From the NCBI RefSeq assembly GCF_947494055.1, contig NZ_CANLTR010000002.1:186001-250000 (forward strand): a stretch of DNA of 64,000 nt, given 5' to 3'. Within the stretch, counting starts at the first letter, position 1; each line of letters begins with the position of its first letter. Positions 27,655 through 35,584 of the stretch are shown in pieces. Source of the stretch: an uncultured Jannaschia sp. (lineage in GTDB: Bacteria; Pseudomonadota; Alphaproteobacteria; Rhodobacterales; Rhodobacteraceae). Made by a program: the position numbers and the translations under genes. The notes under the pieces were generated by a model. That model did not search any database and was not told the origin of the DNA. It saw nothing but the letters and a program-made list of their open reading frames with translations.

Positions 27655-28139
27655 CGCTTCGCGCCGGCCTCAGGGGTCTCGACATCGGCTAGGTCGACGA
27701 GGTTCCAGGGCAGGCCGGCGTTGCGGTAGACCCGCTTGCCGAGACGAGGGTAGTCGCCCACGTCATGCGCGCGCCGTTCGCCGATCACCAGACAACGCAG
27801 GGGGTCGGTGCCGGTATTCTCGATCGAGTGCGCCAGACCGCCCTTCGGGTGTCCGAGGAAGTCGCCAGGACCGATCTCGGTCGTCGCTTCCCCGACATGC
27901 GCCGTTCCCCGGCCTTCGAGAACATAGACGCATTCGTCCTCGAAATGATGGACGTGGTGCTCGGTCGAGAGGTCGCCGGGCGCGATCTCGACGAGATGCA
28001 CGCCGATGCCCTTGAGCCCGGTCGCGTCGCCCAGCGACTTGTTCACCCGCCGCGCGCGGCCGTTCAGGAAGTGGGTCTTGGCGAGCCCCGCCATCGCCGC
28101 GATCGCGTCCGCGGAGAGGTGGCCGGGCACCTTCGTCAC
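27651..28139 (-). CDS. Cupin-domain protein
   Basis: The 162-residue protein contains a single cupin barrel: HHVHHFEDECVYVLEGRG (histidine and glutamate metal ligands at residues ~73-80), then IGPGDFLGHPKGGLAHSIEN with the second-motif histidine. It starts at a GTG overlapping the bamE stop (GTGA). The usual neighbours do not reveal a substrate; such single cupins include isomerases, dioxygenases and binding proteins. A function should not be assigned beyond the fold. Confidence 0.8.
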   Translation of the reverse strand: MTKVPGHLSADAIAAMAGLAKTHFLNGRARRVNKSLGDATGLKGIGVHLVEIAPGDLSTEHHVHHFEDECVYVLEGRGTAHVGEATTEIGPGDFLGHPKGGLAHSIENTGTDPLRCLVIGERRAHDVGDYPRLGKRVYRNAGLPWNLVDLADVETPEAGAKR

Positions 28140-28591
28140 ACGCCGTCCGCCAGCGTCTCGCCGACATTGATGCGGCCGAAATTCCTGAGGAGCTGCTGAA
28201 TGAGGCCGAAGTCGCGGATCGAGCTCGCGGTGACGCGGCGCGACAGCGGGACCACGCGTCCGCGCTCCAGCCCGAACCGTTCGATGTTCGCGAGCCTCCC
28301 GTTCTCGGCGAAGGAGAGGGCGACCAACTGCCGTTCGATCGTGCGCGACGGGAACGGCCCGTAGTTCCGCACCCGGCTCTGCACGTAATACCAGGCATCG
28401 GTCCGCTCCACGCCGCTGGTCGCGGGGCGGCCGACGGCCTCCTCCACGCTCTCCCGCGTGTCCACCCCGATGTCGAGCGCGGCCAGCGCTTCGGGCTCGG
28501 GGACGTAGCCGTGATTGCGATAGGTCGCGGCGCAGGCGGCGAGGCCGAGGCAGAGCACGGCGATCAGGAAGCGTTTCGCAATCGTCGTCAT
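28136..28591 (-). CDS. bamE: Outer-membrane assembly lipoprotein BamE
   Basis: BamE (SmpA/OmlA) is a small lipoprotein of the BAM complex that folds outer-membrane beta-barrels. The 151-residue product has a lipoprotein signal with lipobox LAAC and Cys20. It also has the family signature HGYVPEPEALAALDIGVDTRESVEEAVGRP (residues ~27-56; note the segment DTRESVEEAVGRP) and WYYVQSRVR. It is divergent from yceD, as in related genomes, and overlaps the cupin gene by four bases. Confidence 0.9.
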   Translation of the reverse strand: MTTIAKRFLIAVLCLGLAACAATYRNHGYVPEPEALAALDIGVDTRESVEEAVGRPATSGVERTDAWYYVQSRVRNYGPFPSRTIERQLVALSFAENGRLANIERFGLERGRVVPLSRRVTASSIRDFGLIQQLLRNFGRINVGETLADGV

Positions 28592-28723
28592 CGGCTGTCC
28601 CTTCCGCGATCGGGCCCCGTTGCACGGGTGGTCCCTTTCGCCTTATGGCTTATCTGCCGGCGCCGGCGCCATCAAGTCCGGGCCCGTTCCGGACCGCGAC
28701 CCGAACCGAAGGGCCCGATAGAG

Positions 28724-29266
28724 ATGAAACCCGTCCTGTCCCATCCCCTCCGCCCGGCCGACCTGCCGCAACGAAAGCCCACGCATGTGCGCCTCGTCCC
28801 CGATGCGGGGCAGCTCGAGGAGCTTGCCGACCGGCTCGGCGTCGATGCGTTGCGGAAGGTCCGTCTCGAAGGCGAGGTCCGGCCGGGCCCCGATCGCGAC
28901 TGGACGCTCGACGCCGCGCTCGGCGCGACGATCATCCAGCCCTGCCGGGTGACGACCGATCCCGTCACGACCCGGATCGACGAACCGGTGCAGCGGCGCT
29001 ATTCCCCGGACTACCAGGCACCGACGGGCGACGAGGCGGAAATGCCGGAGGATGACAGCCTCGAGCCCCTGCCCGCGATCATAGATCTGGGCGAGGTGCT
29101 CGAGGAGGCGCTGGCGCTGGCGATCCCGGCCTTCCCGCGCGCGCCCTCGGCGGATGGTCTCGCTCTCAGCGCGACGCCGCCGGGCGCCGACCCCATCGAC
29201 GATGAGACCATCAAGCCCTTCGCAGGGCTTGCCGCGCTGAAGGACAAGCTCGAAGGCAAGGATTGA
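28724..29266 (+). CDS. YceD/DUF177 family protein
   Basis: The 180-residue acidic protein belongs to the YceD (DUF177) family, usually encoded next to rpmF. Members have been linked to 23S rRNA accumulation. Visible features are the central LGATIIQPCRVTTDPVTTRI with one cysteine and the C-terminal DDETIKPFAGLAALKDKLEGK, a typical YceD ending. The ATG at 28724 is preceded by a weak site. In most relatives rpmF follows directly; here a small gene on the other strand lies between. Confidence 0.88.
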   Translation: MKPVLSHPLRPADLPQRKPTHVRLVPDAGQLEELADRLGVDALRKVRLEGEVRPGPDRDWTLDAALGATIIQPCRVTTDPVTTRIDEPVQRRYSPDYQAPTGDEAEMPEDDSLEPLPAIIDLGEVLEEALALAIPAFPRAPSADGLALSATPPGADPIDDETIKPFAGLAALKDKLEGKD

Positions 29267-29281
29267 GCGCGGGCGCGAAGC

Positions 29282-29425
29282 TCACTCCGCGCGGGACATC
29301 ATCGCTTCGACCTCGGCCAGACGATCCGGCGCGAGGTGATGGTTCGGCGCCGTCTGCGCGTTCACGACGGCAACGGTGGCCGCGACGAAAAGCAGAGCGC
29401 TGGCGGAAAGTGTCTTGAGGCACAT
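29282..29425 (-). CDS. Tiny secreted peptide (47 residues)
   Basis: The predicted product starts MCLKTLSASALLFVAATV and has a textbook signal peptide: basic Lys4, a hydrophobic core of about 16 residues, and a likely cleavage after VVNA (residue ~23). That leaves a mature peptide of about 24 residues ending VEAMMSRAE. AAGGA lies seven bases before the ATG, which supports translation. It sits on the opposite strand between yceD and rpmF, interrupting a usually adjacent pair. Function is unknown. Confidence 0.6.
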   Translation of the reverse strand: MCLKTLSASALLFVAATVAVVNAQTAPNHHLAPDRLAEVEAMMSRAE

Positions 29426-29590
29426 GGTGAATTCCTTGAATGAATGGATCGTGCGATGAGGCGGAGATAGACACGAACCTTCGGGAAGTCCTGTGCATCC
29501 GCGCAGGGGATGGGCTGCAATCCGGCATGAGCGTCGCAGGCGGGTGCACGGGCTTGCATCGACGCGGCAACTCTGCGACATGCGCGGTCC

Positions 29591-29610
29591 TTTCCGCTTC
29601 GGGGCGGAAA
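29591..29610. other. Short perfect hairpin upstream of rpmF
   Basis: TTTCCGC-ttcggg-GCGGAAA forms a seven-base-pair stem about 100 bases upstream of the rpmF start. It may be part of the rpmF leader or separate it from the small divergent gene. No T-run follows. Confidence 0.35.
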
Positions 29611-29709
29611 CCGCTGGACCCTCGGATCGAATGTCACTAGGGGACCACCGAGATTTTAACGACACCGGACCGTGCCCGACGCGGTCCCAACAGACCTCGA
29701 GGTTGCTCC

Positions 29710-29913
29710 ATGGCTGTCCCGCAGAACAAGGTCACCCCGTCGCGCCGCAACAACCGCCGCTCGCACGATTCCCTCAAGCCCGGCAATCCGGCCGAATGCC
29801 CGAATTGTGGCGAGTTGAAGCGCCCGCACCATGTTTGCGGTGCCTGCGGCCACTATGCCGACCGGGAAGTGATTGCCGCCGATACCGTCGATCTGGACGA
29901 CGACGCCGCCTGA
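29710..29913 (+). CDS. rpmF: 50S ribosomal protein L32
   Basis: L32 is a small protein of the large ribosomal subunit. The 67-residue sequence starts [20 protein letters not shown] and keeps the zinc-ribbon cysteines as CPNC and CGAC (Cys45, Cys48, Cys58, Cys61 by count). It is the cysteine-containing, zinc-binding version. It precedes plsX by 39 bases in the classic rpmF-plsX-fabH arrangement. Confidence 0.97.
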   Translation: MAVPQNKVTPSRRNNRRSHDSLKPGNPAECPNCGELKRPHHVCGACGHYADREVIAADTVDLDDDAA

Positions 29914-29952
29914 TCCTGACGATCCGCCACGCGACGACAAGGGGGGATCGTC

Positions 29953-31026
29953 ATGTCGGATGAGGCCCCGGACCCCGGACCCGAAGCGTCGGGCGTGCTG
30001 TCCATCGACGCGATGGGCGGCGATCACGGGCCCGAGGCCGTCGTCGCTGGGCTCGCGCGCGCGGTGAAGACGAACCCTGCGATCCGCTTCATCGTCCACG
30101 GGGACGGGCGTGTGCTCGACGCGCTGATCGCCCGGCGCCGCGGCCTGTCGGATCACTGCACCGTTCGCCACGCGACGGATGTCGTCGCGATGAGCGACAA
30201 GCCCAGTCAGGTGATGCGGACGGGCAAGTCCACCTCGATGTGGTCGGCCGTGGATGCCGTCCGCTCGGGCGAGGCGACGGTCTGCGTGAGTTGCGGCAAT
30301 ACCGGCGCGCTGATGGCCGTCAGCATGATGCGCTTGCGCAAGCTGCCGGGGATCAACCGCCCTGCGATCGCGATCCTCTGGCCGTCGCGCAACCCGTCGG
30401 GCTTCAACGTCATGCTCGATGTGGGCGCCGACATCCGCGCGGATGCGGACGATCTGGTGCAATACGCGCTCATGGGAATGTCGTACGCGCGCAACGGTCT
30501 CGGACTGGAGCGCCCCCGGCTCGGACTGCTGAACGTCGGCACCGAGGAGCACAAGGGCCGGACCGAACTGAAGGATGCGCACGACCGTATCGAACAGGTC
30601 GCGGCGAAGGCGGGGTTCGACTATGTCGGCTTCGTCGAGGGGAGCGACATTCCCGGTGACCGCGTCGACGTCATCGTCACCGACGGCTTCACCGGAAACG
30701 TGGCGCTGAAGACCGGCGAGGGCACCGCGCGCTTCGTGCGCGACATGCTGGGCGAGGCGTTCGGCGCGACCGCGCTGTCGAAGGTCGCCGCCGTTCTCGC
30801 GATGGCCTCGCTCAAGCGTCTCTCGACCCGGATCGATCCGCGCCGGGTGAATGGCGGCGTGTTCCTCGGACTCAACGGCACCGTGGTGAAATCGCACGGC
30901 GCCGCCGACGAGACGGGGGTTGCGGCGGCGATCGGGCTCGCCTGGGAATTGTCGAAGTCGAATTTCAGCGAACGGATCAAGGCCCGTGTCGCGGGGCTCG
31001 CGTTGACCACGGAGACGCAGGGATGA
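29953..31026 (+). CDS. plsX: Phosphate acyltransferase PlsX
   Basis: PlsX converts acyl-ACP to acyl-phosphate, the acyl donor for PlsY in membrane phospholipid synthesis. The 357-residue protein has the family starts LSIDAMGGDHGPEAVV, VMRTGKSTSMW, CVSCGNTGALMA and DVIVTDGFTGNVALKT. An AAGGGGGG site precedes the ATG. Its stop overlaps the fabH start (ATGA), so the two lipid genes are coupled. Full length. Confidence 0.96.
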   Translation: MSDEAPDPGPEASGVLSIDAMGGDHGPEAVVAGLARAVKTNPAIRFIVHGDGRVLDALIARRRGLSDHCTVRHATDVVAMSDKPSQVMRTGKSTSMWSAVDAVRSGEATVCVSCGNTGALMAVSMMRLRKLPGINRPAIAILWPSRNPSGFNVMLDVGADIRADADDLVQYALMGMSYARNGLGLERPRLGLLNVGTEEHKGRTELKDAHDRIEQVAAKAGFDYVGFVEGSDIPGDRVDVIVTDGFTGNVALKTGEGTARFVRDMLGEAFGATALSKVAAVLAMASLKRLSTRIDPRRVNGGVFLGLNGTVVKSHGAADETGVAAAIGLAWELSKSNFSERIKARVAGLALTTETQG

Positions 31027-31994
31027 TCCGTTCCGTGATCCGGGGTGTCGGCCACTACCTGCCCGACCGCGTCGTGCCGAACAGCTGGTTCGAGAGCTTC
31101 CTCGACACCTCCGACGAGTGGATCGTCTCGCGTAGCGGCATCGAGCGGCGGCATTTCGCGGCGGAGGGACAGCTCACCTCGGACCTCGCGATCCGTGCGG
31201 CGCGCGCGGCGCTTGCCGGGGCCGGCATCGAGGCCGATGCCGTCGATGCCGTGATCGTCGCGACCTCCACGCCGGACCTGACCTTTCCCGCCACCGCGAC
31301 GATCGTGCAGGCCGGCCTTGGCATGACCCGCGGCTTCGCCTTCGACGTGCAGGCCGTCTGCGCGGGGTTCGTCTACGCTCTCGCCAATGCCGATTCGCTG
31401 ATCAAGTCAGGTCAGGCCGAACGCGTCCTCGTCATCGGCGCGGAGACGTTCAGCCGGATCATGAACTGGGAGGACCGCAGCACCTGCGTCCTCTTCGGCG
31501 ACGGCGCCGGCGCGGTCCTGCTGGAGCGCGCGACCGGCGACGGAACCAACGCGGATCGCGGCATCCTCGCGACCGACCTGCACAGCGACGGTCGCTATCG
31601 CGAGATCCTGCAGGTCTCCGGCGGCGTCTCCGCCTCGCAGACGACGGGCCACCTGATGATGGCCGGCAAGGAAGTGTTCCGCCACGCCGTCGACAAGCTG
31701 GCGCAGACGACGACGGACGTGCTCGCCAAGGCCGGCCTGACGGCGGCGGAGATCGACCGGGTCGTGCCGCACCAGGCGAACATCCGCATCATCACCCGAA
31801 CCGCGCAGAAGCTCGGCCTGCCGATGGAAAAGGTCGTCGTCACGGTGGCCGATCACGGCAACACCTCGGCCGCCTCGATCCCCCTGGCCCTGTCGGTCGC
31901 GGTCGAGCGCGAGCAGCTTCGCCGGGGCGACCTGGTCGTCACCGAAGCCATCGGCGGCGGGCTCGCCTGGGGGGCCGTGGCGCTGCGCTGGTGA
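31023..31994 (+). CDS. fabH: 3-oxoacyl-ACP synthase III
   Basis: FabH starts fatty-acid synthesis by condensing acetyl-CoA with malonyl-ACP. The 323-residue thiolase-fold protein has the complete Cys-His-Asn triad at the expected positions: Cys113 in QAVCAGFVYA, His250 in VVPHQANIRI and Asn280 in DHGNTSAASI. It is translationally coupled to plsX and followed by a separate promoter for ihfA. Confidence 0.97.
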   Translation: MIRSVIRGVGHYLPDRVVPNSWFESFLDTSDEWIVSRSGIERRHFAAEGQLTSDLAIRAARAALAGAGIEADAVDAVIVATSTPDLTFPATATIVQAGLGMTRGFAFDVQAVCAGFVYALANADSLIKSGQAERVLVIGAETFSRIMNWEDRSTCVLFGDGAGAVLLERATGDGTNADRGILATDLHSDGRYREILQVSGGVSASQTTGHLMMAGKEVFRHAVDKLAQTTTDVLAKAGLTAAEIDRVVPHQANIRIITRTAQKLGLPMEKVVVTVADHGNTSAASIPLALSVAVEREQLRRGDLVVTEAIGGGLAWGAVALRW

Positions 31995-32060
31995 TCCGGC
32001 GGCGCGCGGCAGGGACCGGCGCGAATCCGTGCATGAAGTTCCTCCTGCAAGTGGCTGGCG

Positions 32061-32089
32061 TTGACTATGATTTACGACCGGGCCACAAT
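32061..32089 (+). promoter_or_regulatory. Probable sigma-70 promoter of ihfA-merR
   Basis: TTGACT (32061-32066) and CACAAT (32084-32089) are separated by 17 bases and lie about 40 bases before the ihfA ATG. The spacing is ideal and the -35 matches at five of six positions. It would allow ihfA and merR to be expressed independently of the lipid genes. Confidence 0.55.
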
Positions 32090-32127
32090 CGGACCAGGAT
32101 GTGTTTCCGTGTGCGAGGGGCTTGGGG

Positions 32128-32439
32128 ATGAGTGACAAGACATTGACGCGAATGGATTTGAGCGAGGCGGTGTTCCGCAACGTGGGTCTGAGCCGTAACG
32201 AGAGCAGCGCGCTCGTGAGTTCGGTGCTCGAGAATATCTCCGACGCGCTGGTCGCCGGTGAGCAGGTTAAGATCTCCGGCTTCGGGACCTTCTCGACGCG
32301 CGACAAGAATGCCCGCGTCGGGCGCAATCCCAAGACCGGGGAGGAAGCGCCGATCCCCCCGCGCCGCGTCCTGACCTTCCGGCCGTCGCACCTGATGAAG
32401 GATCGCGTCGTCGCCGGCAACGCGTCACGGAAAGGTTGA
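32128..32439 (+). CDS. ihfA: Integration host factor subunit alpha
   Basis: IHF alpha pairs with IHF beta to bend DNA sharply at specific sites, supporting recombination and transcription. The 103-residue HU/IHF-family protein begins [20 protein letters not shown] and has the DNA-binding arm around [22 protein letters not shown] with the intercalating-proline segment RNPKTGEE. The ATG has GAGGGG upstream. The position before a MerR-type gene is typical. Confidence 0.95.
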   Translation: MSDKTLTRMDLSEAVFRNVGLSRNESSALVSSVLENISDALVAGEQVKISGFGTFSTRDKNARVGRNPKTGEEAPIPPRRVLTFRPSHLMKDRVVAGNASRKG

Positions 32440-32441
32440 GC

Positions 32442-33542
32442 TTGGCGCGCGCTCCCGAAAAGTCCGAAGGTGCGTTCCGCACGATCCGCGAGGTGGCGGA
32501 CTGGCTCGGCGTGCCCACGCATGTCCTGCGCTTCTGGGAGTCGAAGTTCGCCCAGATCGAGCCGGTCAAGGGCGCGGGCGGCCGGCGCTACTACCGGCCG
32601 GAGGACATGCGCCTTCTCGGCGGCATCAAGGTCCTGCTGCACGACGAGGGGCTGCCGATCCGCGGGGTCGTGCAGAAGATCGACGCCGAGGGGATCGACG
32701 CCGTCATGGCGCATTCACCGTCGCTCGACCGGGCGGACCCGCCGCCCCGGCCGCGTCGCGTGATCCGCAGCGACGACGACCGGATGGAAGCGTCGCGCGT
32801 CGTGTCGTTCGATCGCGCCCGAGAGGGGGCCGCGGGCGACACCATACGCCGCGACGCCCCCGCCGAGCCGGAGCTGCCCGAGGATCTGCCCTCGCCGTCC
32901 GACCCGAGCCCGTCGCAACCGGACGTGCCCGATGACGACGAGACCGCAATTCCGCCGCAGCCCGCCGACAGGCCCGTCCCGGAACCGAGTGAGATGCCGG
33001 ACCAGCCCGACCCGCCGAAGACGCGGTCCGACGATCTGCCCGATCCCGCCGGACCCAATCCGACCGAACCGGTCGAGCCGGAGACGGACGCGATCCAGCC
33101 CGAGGAGTTTCCCGAATTGGTAGACGAACCGGAGCTTTCGACGGACGACGACTCGATCGATCTCGGGGGAATCGGCGACGAGGAGGCCGACGCGCCGTCC
33201 TTCGACGACGATGACGCCGAGCCGATGCCGAACTCCGAAGACGAGCCCGTCGAGTCGGCGGCGGCCTTCACGATCCCCGAGCCGATCGAACCGGAGACGG
33301 CGGAACCGGTGACGGATGTCGCAGCGCCCGAGCCGGAGTTCGAGGAGCTCTTCCCTTCCGAGCCCGTTGTCGAGGATGCTGTGGTCGAGGCCGCTCCGAG
33401 CTTCGGAACGTCTCGACCGGCGGCCATTCAGACGATCCAGCTGACGCCCGTGAACCGGCGGGCGCTGCGCCGTATCGTGCGCAAGCTCCGGGGCCTCATC
33501 GAGGAGGTCGAGGCCGAGCTTGACGCGGGGGCGGACCACTGA
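32442..33542 (+). CDS. MerR-family regulator with long acidic proline-rich tail
   Basis: The N-terminal ~75 residues form a MerR-type winged helix: [42 protein letters not shown]. The region ~110-335 is a disordered-looking, Asp/Glu/Pro-rich stretch of more than 200 residues. It is followed by a basic C-terminal helix ([20 protein letters not shown]). There is no effector-binding domain with cysteines. A TTG start at 32442 is chosen because GGAAAGG lies at good spacing; a TTG at 32436 overlapping the ihfA stop is the alternative. Targets are unknown. Confidence 0.85.
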   Translation: MARAPEKSEGAFRTIREVADWLGVPTHVLRFWESKFAQIEPVKGAGGRRYYRPEDMRLLGGIKVLLHDEGLPIRGVVQKIDAEGIDAVMAHSPSLDRADPPPRPRRVIRSDDDRMEASRVVSFDRAREGAAGDTIRRDAPAEPELPEDLPSPSDPSPSQPDVPDDDETAIPPQPADRPVPEPSEMPDQPDPPKTRSDDLPDPAGPNPTEPVEPETDAIQPEEFPELVDEPELSTDDDSIDLGGIGDEEADAPSFDDDDAEPMPNSEDEPVESAAAFTIPEPIEPETAEPVTDVAAPEPEFEELFPSEPVVEDAVVEAAPSFGTSRPAAIQTIQLTPVNRRALRRIVRKLRGLIEEVEAELDAGADH

Positions 33543-33589
33543 CCTTTCGGCTTGCGCACATGGCCGAAAGCCGTAAGAAGGCCCGCAGT

Positions 33590-33666
33590 CGGGCTATGGC
33601 GCAGCCTGGTAGCGCGTCCGTCTGGGGGACGGAAGGTCGCAGGTTCGAGTCCTGCTAGCCCGACCA
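33590..33666 (+). tRNA. tRNA-Pro (anticodon GGG)
   Basis: The cloverleaf is complete: acceptor CGGGCTA pairs with TAGCCCG, the D stem is GCGC/GCGC, the anticodon stem is TCCGT/ACGGA with loop CTGGGGG (anticodon GGG), and the T arm is GCAGG-TTCGAGT-CCTGC. An encoded CCA follows the discriminator A. The length is 77 bases. It stands alone between merR and the dCTP deaminase gene. Confidence 0.97.
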
Positions 33667-33720
33667 AATCGCAACGCCTCTCCCCTGCCGGGGCGGGGCG
33701 TTTCGCGTAAGGGGGAGCCC

Positions 33721-34800
33721 ATGACGGATTTGCAGTTCGCCCCCGGCGTTCTCGCCTGCCAGCAGATCGAACGCCTCCTCGCCGCCGGCGTGATCGACGC
33801 CCCTCCCTGCGCCGAAGGGCAGGTCCAGCCGGCCAGCCTCGACCTCCGGCTCGGCGACCGCGCCTACCGGGTCCGTGCCTCCTTCCTGCCGGGAACGGGA
33901 CGCAGCGTGGCCGACCGGCTGACCGAGTTCGGGATGCACGAAGTCGACCTGACGCCCGGGGCGGTTCTGGAGAAGGGCTGCGTCTATCTCGTCCCGCTGC
34001 AGGAACGGCTCGCCCTGCCCGGCGATCTCTCGGCTGTCGCCAACGCGAAGTCATCGACCGGCCGGCTCGATCTCCTGACCCGCACCGTCACCGATGGCGG
34101 CACCGAATTCGACCGGATCGCGCCCGGCTACGACGGCCCGCTCTACGCCGAGATCTGCCCGCGCAGCTTCTCCATCCTCGTCCGGCCGGGCATGCGACTC
34201 AACCAGATCCGCTTCCGTTCGGGCAACGCGGTTCTGGGCGACGCGGCGCTGCGCGACCTGCACCGCACGACGTCGCTGGTCGACGGTGCGCCGGTGATCG
34301 ACGACGGGCTGGGTTTCTCGGTCGACCTGTCGTCGGGCGACGCGGCGATCGTCGGCTGGCGCGCGAAGCCGCATACCGGGCTGATCGACCTCGACCGGCT
34401 CGGCCATTACCGGCCCGCCGAATTCTGGGAGGCCGTCCGTACGGATCGACGTCGGATCGTCCTCGATCCCGGCGCGTTCTACATCCTCGTCTCGCGCGAG
34501 GCGGTGACGATTCCGCCCGCCTACGCCGCCGAGATGGCCCCGTACCTCGCGATGGTCGGCGAGTTCCGCGTGCATTACGCGGGCTTCTTCGATCCGGGCT
34601 TCGGCCACGGCACGCCCGCGCGCGGTGTCCTCGAGGTGCGCTGCCACGAGGCGCCCTTCGTGTTGGAGGACGGACAGAGCGTCGGCCGGCTGGTCTACGA
34701 GGCGATGTCGGAAGTGCCGACACAGCTCTACGGACAGGAGATCGCCTCGAACTATCAGGGTCAGGGGCTGAAGCTCTCGAAGCACTTCGCTGCGCCCTGA
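33721..34800 (+). CDS. 2'-deoxycytidine 5'-triphosphate deaminase, two-domain form
   Basis: This enzyme would convert dCTP to dUTP for thymidylate synthesis. The 359-residue sequence is the double-length Dcd/dUTPase-fold version typical of alphaproteobacteria, about twice E. coli Dcd (193 residues). Matching stretches include VQPASLDLRLGD near the N-terminus, VANAKSSTGRLDLLTR (residues ~103-118), and in the second half YAGFFDPGFGHG and GRLVYEAM. The ATG is 54 bases after the tRNA and has a GGGGGAGC site. Confidence 0.88.
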   Translation: MTDLQFAPGVLACQQIERLLAAGVIDAPPCAEGQVQPASLDLRLGDRAYRVRASFLPGTGRSVADRLTEFGMHEVDLTPGAVLEKGCVYLVPLQERLALPGDLSAVANAKSSTGRLDLLTRTVTDGGTEFDRIAPGYDGPLYAEICPRSFSILVRPGMRLNQIRFRSGNAVLGDAALRDLHRTTSLVDGAPVIDDGLGFSVDLSSGDAAIVGWRAKPHTGLIDLDRLGHYRPAEFWEAVRTDRRRIVLDPGAFYILVSREAVTIPPAYAAEMAPYLAMVGEFRVHYAGFFDPGFGHGTPARGVLEVRCHEAPFVLEDGQSVGRLVYEAMSEVPTQLYGQEIASNYQGQGLKLSKHFAAP

Positions 34801-34804
34801 TGCG

Positions 34805-35584
34805 TCAGAGCACCGGACACCGCGCCCGCTGATCCTCCGTCAGCCGTTCGACGGGCACAATCCAGGTATGAACCGCGAACAGCACTGCGCCCGTCTCCGG
34901 TAGCCGCAGGATCGTCTGCCGTTCCGACCGGATGTAGCGCGGCGGTCGTGAATGGGGCCGCGGGTCGCCTTCCAGCCGCGGCCGGTGCAGCACCGCGTCG
35001 TCGTGCGGCAGGACGTTTGCGCGCCACATCGCCCGCCCCGGCGGCGCCCGGTCGAAAAGGCGTTGCACCCGCAGGGCCAGCGCGTCGTCGTAGACCGGGA
35101 TCGGGCGGTGGATGCGCCCGAGCGGTCGCCCGATCTTCTGCGCCAGCGTCCAGTGCGCGGGAAAGCAGAGCAGCCCGGCGATCAGGACGTGTTCGTCGCC
35201 CCGCCGGTCGAGCAGCAGCAGGTCCTCCTGCAGGAGCGCATTCAGCACCGCGAACGGAGGTCCCTCCTCCGAGACCTGCCGTCCGTCGGGGCAGGTCACG
35301 GTCCCGCCCGCACGCGCGAAGCCATCGGGAAGCGAGGCGAGGACGATGCGCCGCAATTCCTCCATCGCCGGGCCTGCGCCGGGTGTCTCGGCGAAGATCG
35401 CGTCCGGTCTCGCCACCATCAGCCGTTCGCGCTCCGCCATCTGCGCCGCATAGGCCTCGTCGACGACGATCCAGGGGCCCGCGACCGGCCGCATCCCCGG
35501 CATCCGCGACAGGGCGGGATCGTCCCACGGCGTGTGCGGCAGCAGGTCCTGCGTGATCTCGGCCGGCCGGAACGAGCCGGTCAT
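34805..35584 (-). CDS. DUF3445 / heme-dependent oxidative N-demethylase-like protein
   Basis: The 259-residue protein fits the DUF3445 family, some members of which are annotated as heme-dependent oxidative N-demethylases. Recognisable stretches are FPAHWTLAQKIGRPLGRIH, IHRPIPVYDDALALRVQRLFD, WRANVLPHDD and IRSERQTILRLPETGAVLFAVHTW (only portions quoted). The ATG overlaps the stop of the upstream MscS gene (ATGA). The substrate is not known; demethylase activity is family-level inference. Confidence 0.82.
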   Translation of the reverse strand: MTGSFRPAEITQDLLPHTPWDDPALSRMPGMRPVAGPWIVVDEAYAAQMAERERLMVARPDAIFAETPGAGPAMEELRRIVLASLPDGFARAGGTVTCPDGRQVSEEGPPFAVLNALLQEDLLLLDRRGDEHVLIAGLLCFPAHWTLAQKIGRPLGRIHRPIPVYDDALALRVQRLFDRAPPGRAMWRANVLPHDDAVLHRPRLEGDPRPHSRPPRYIRSERQTILRLPETGAVLFAVHTWIVPVERLTEDQRARCPVL

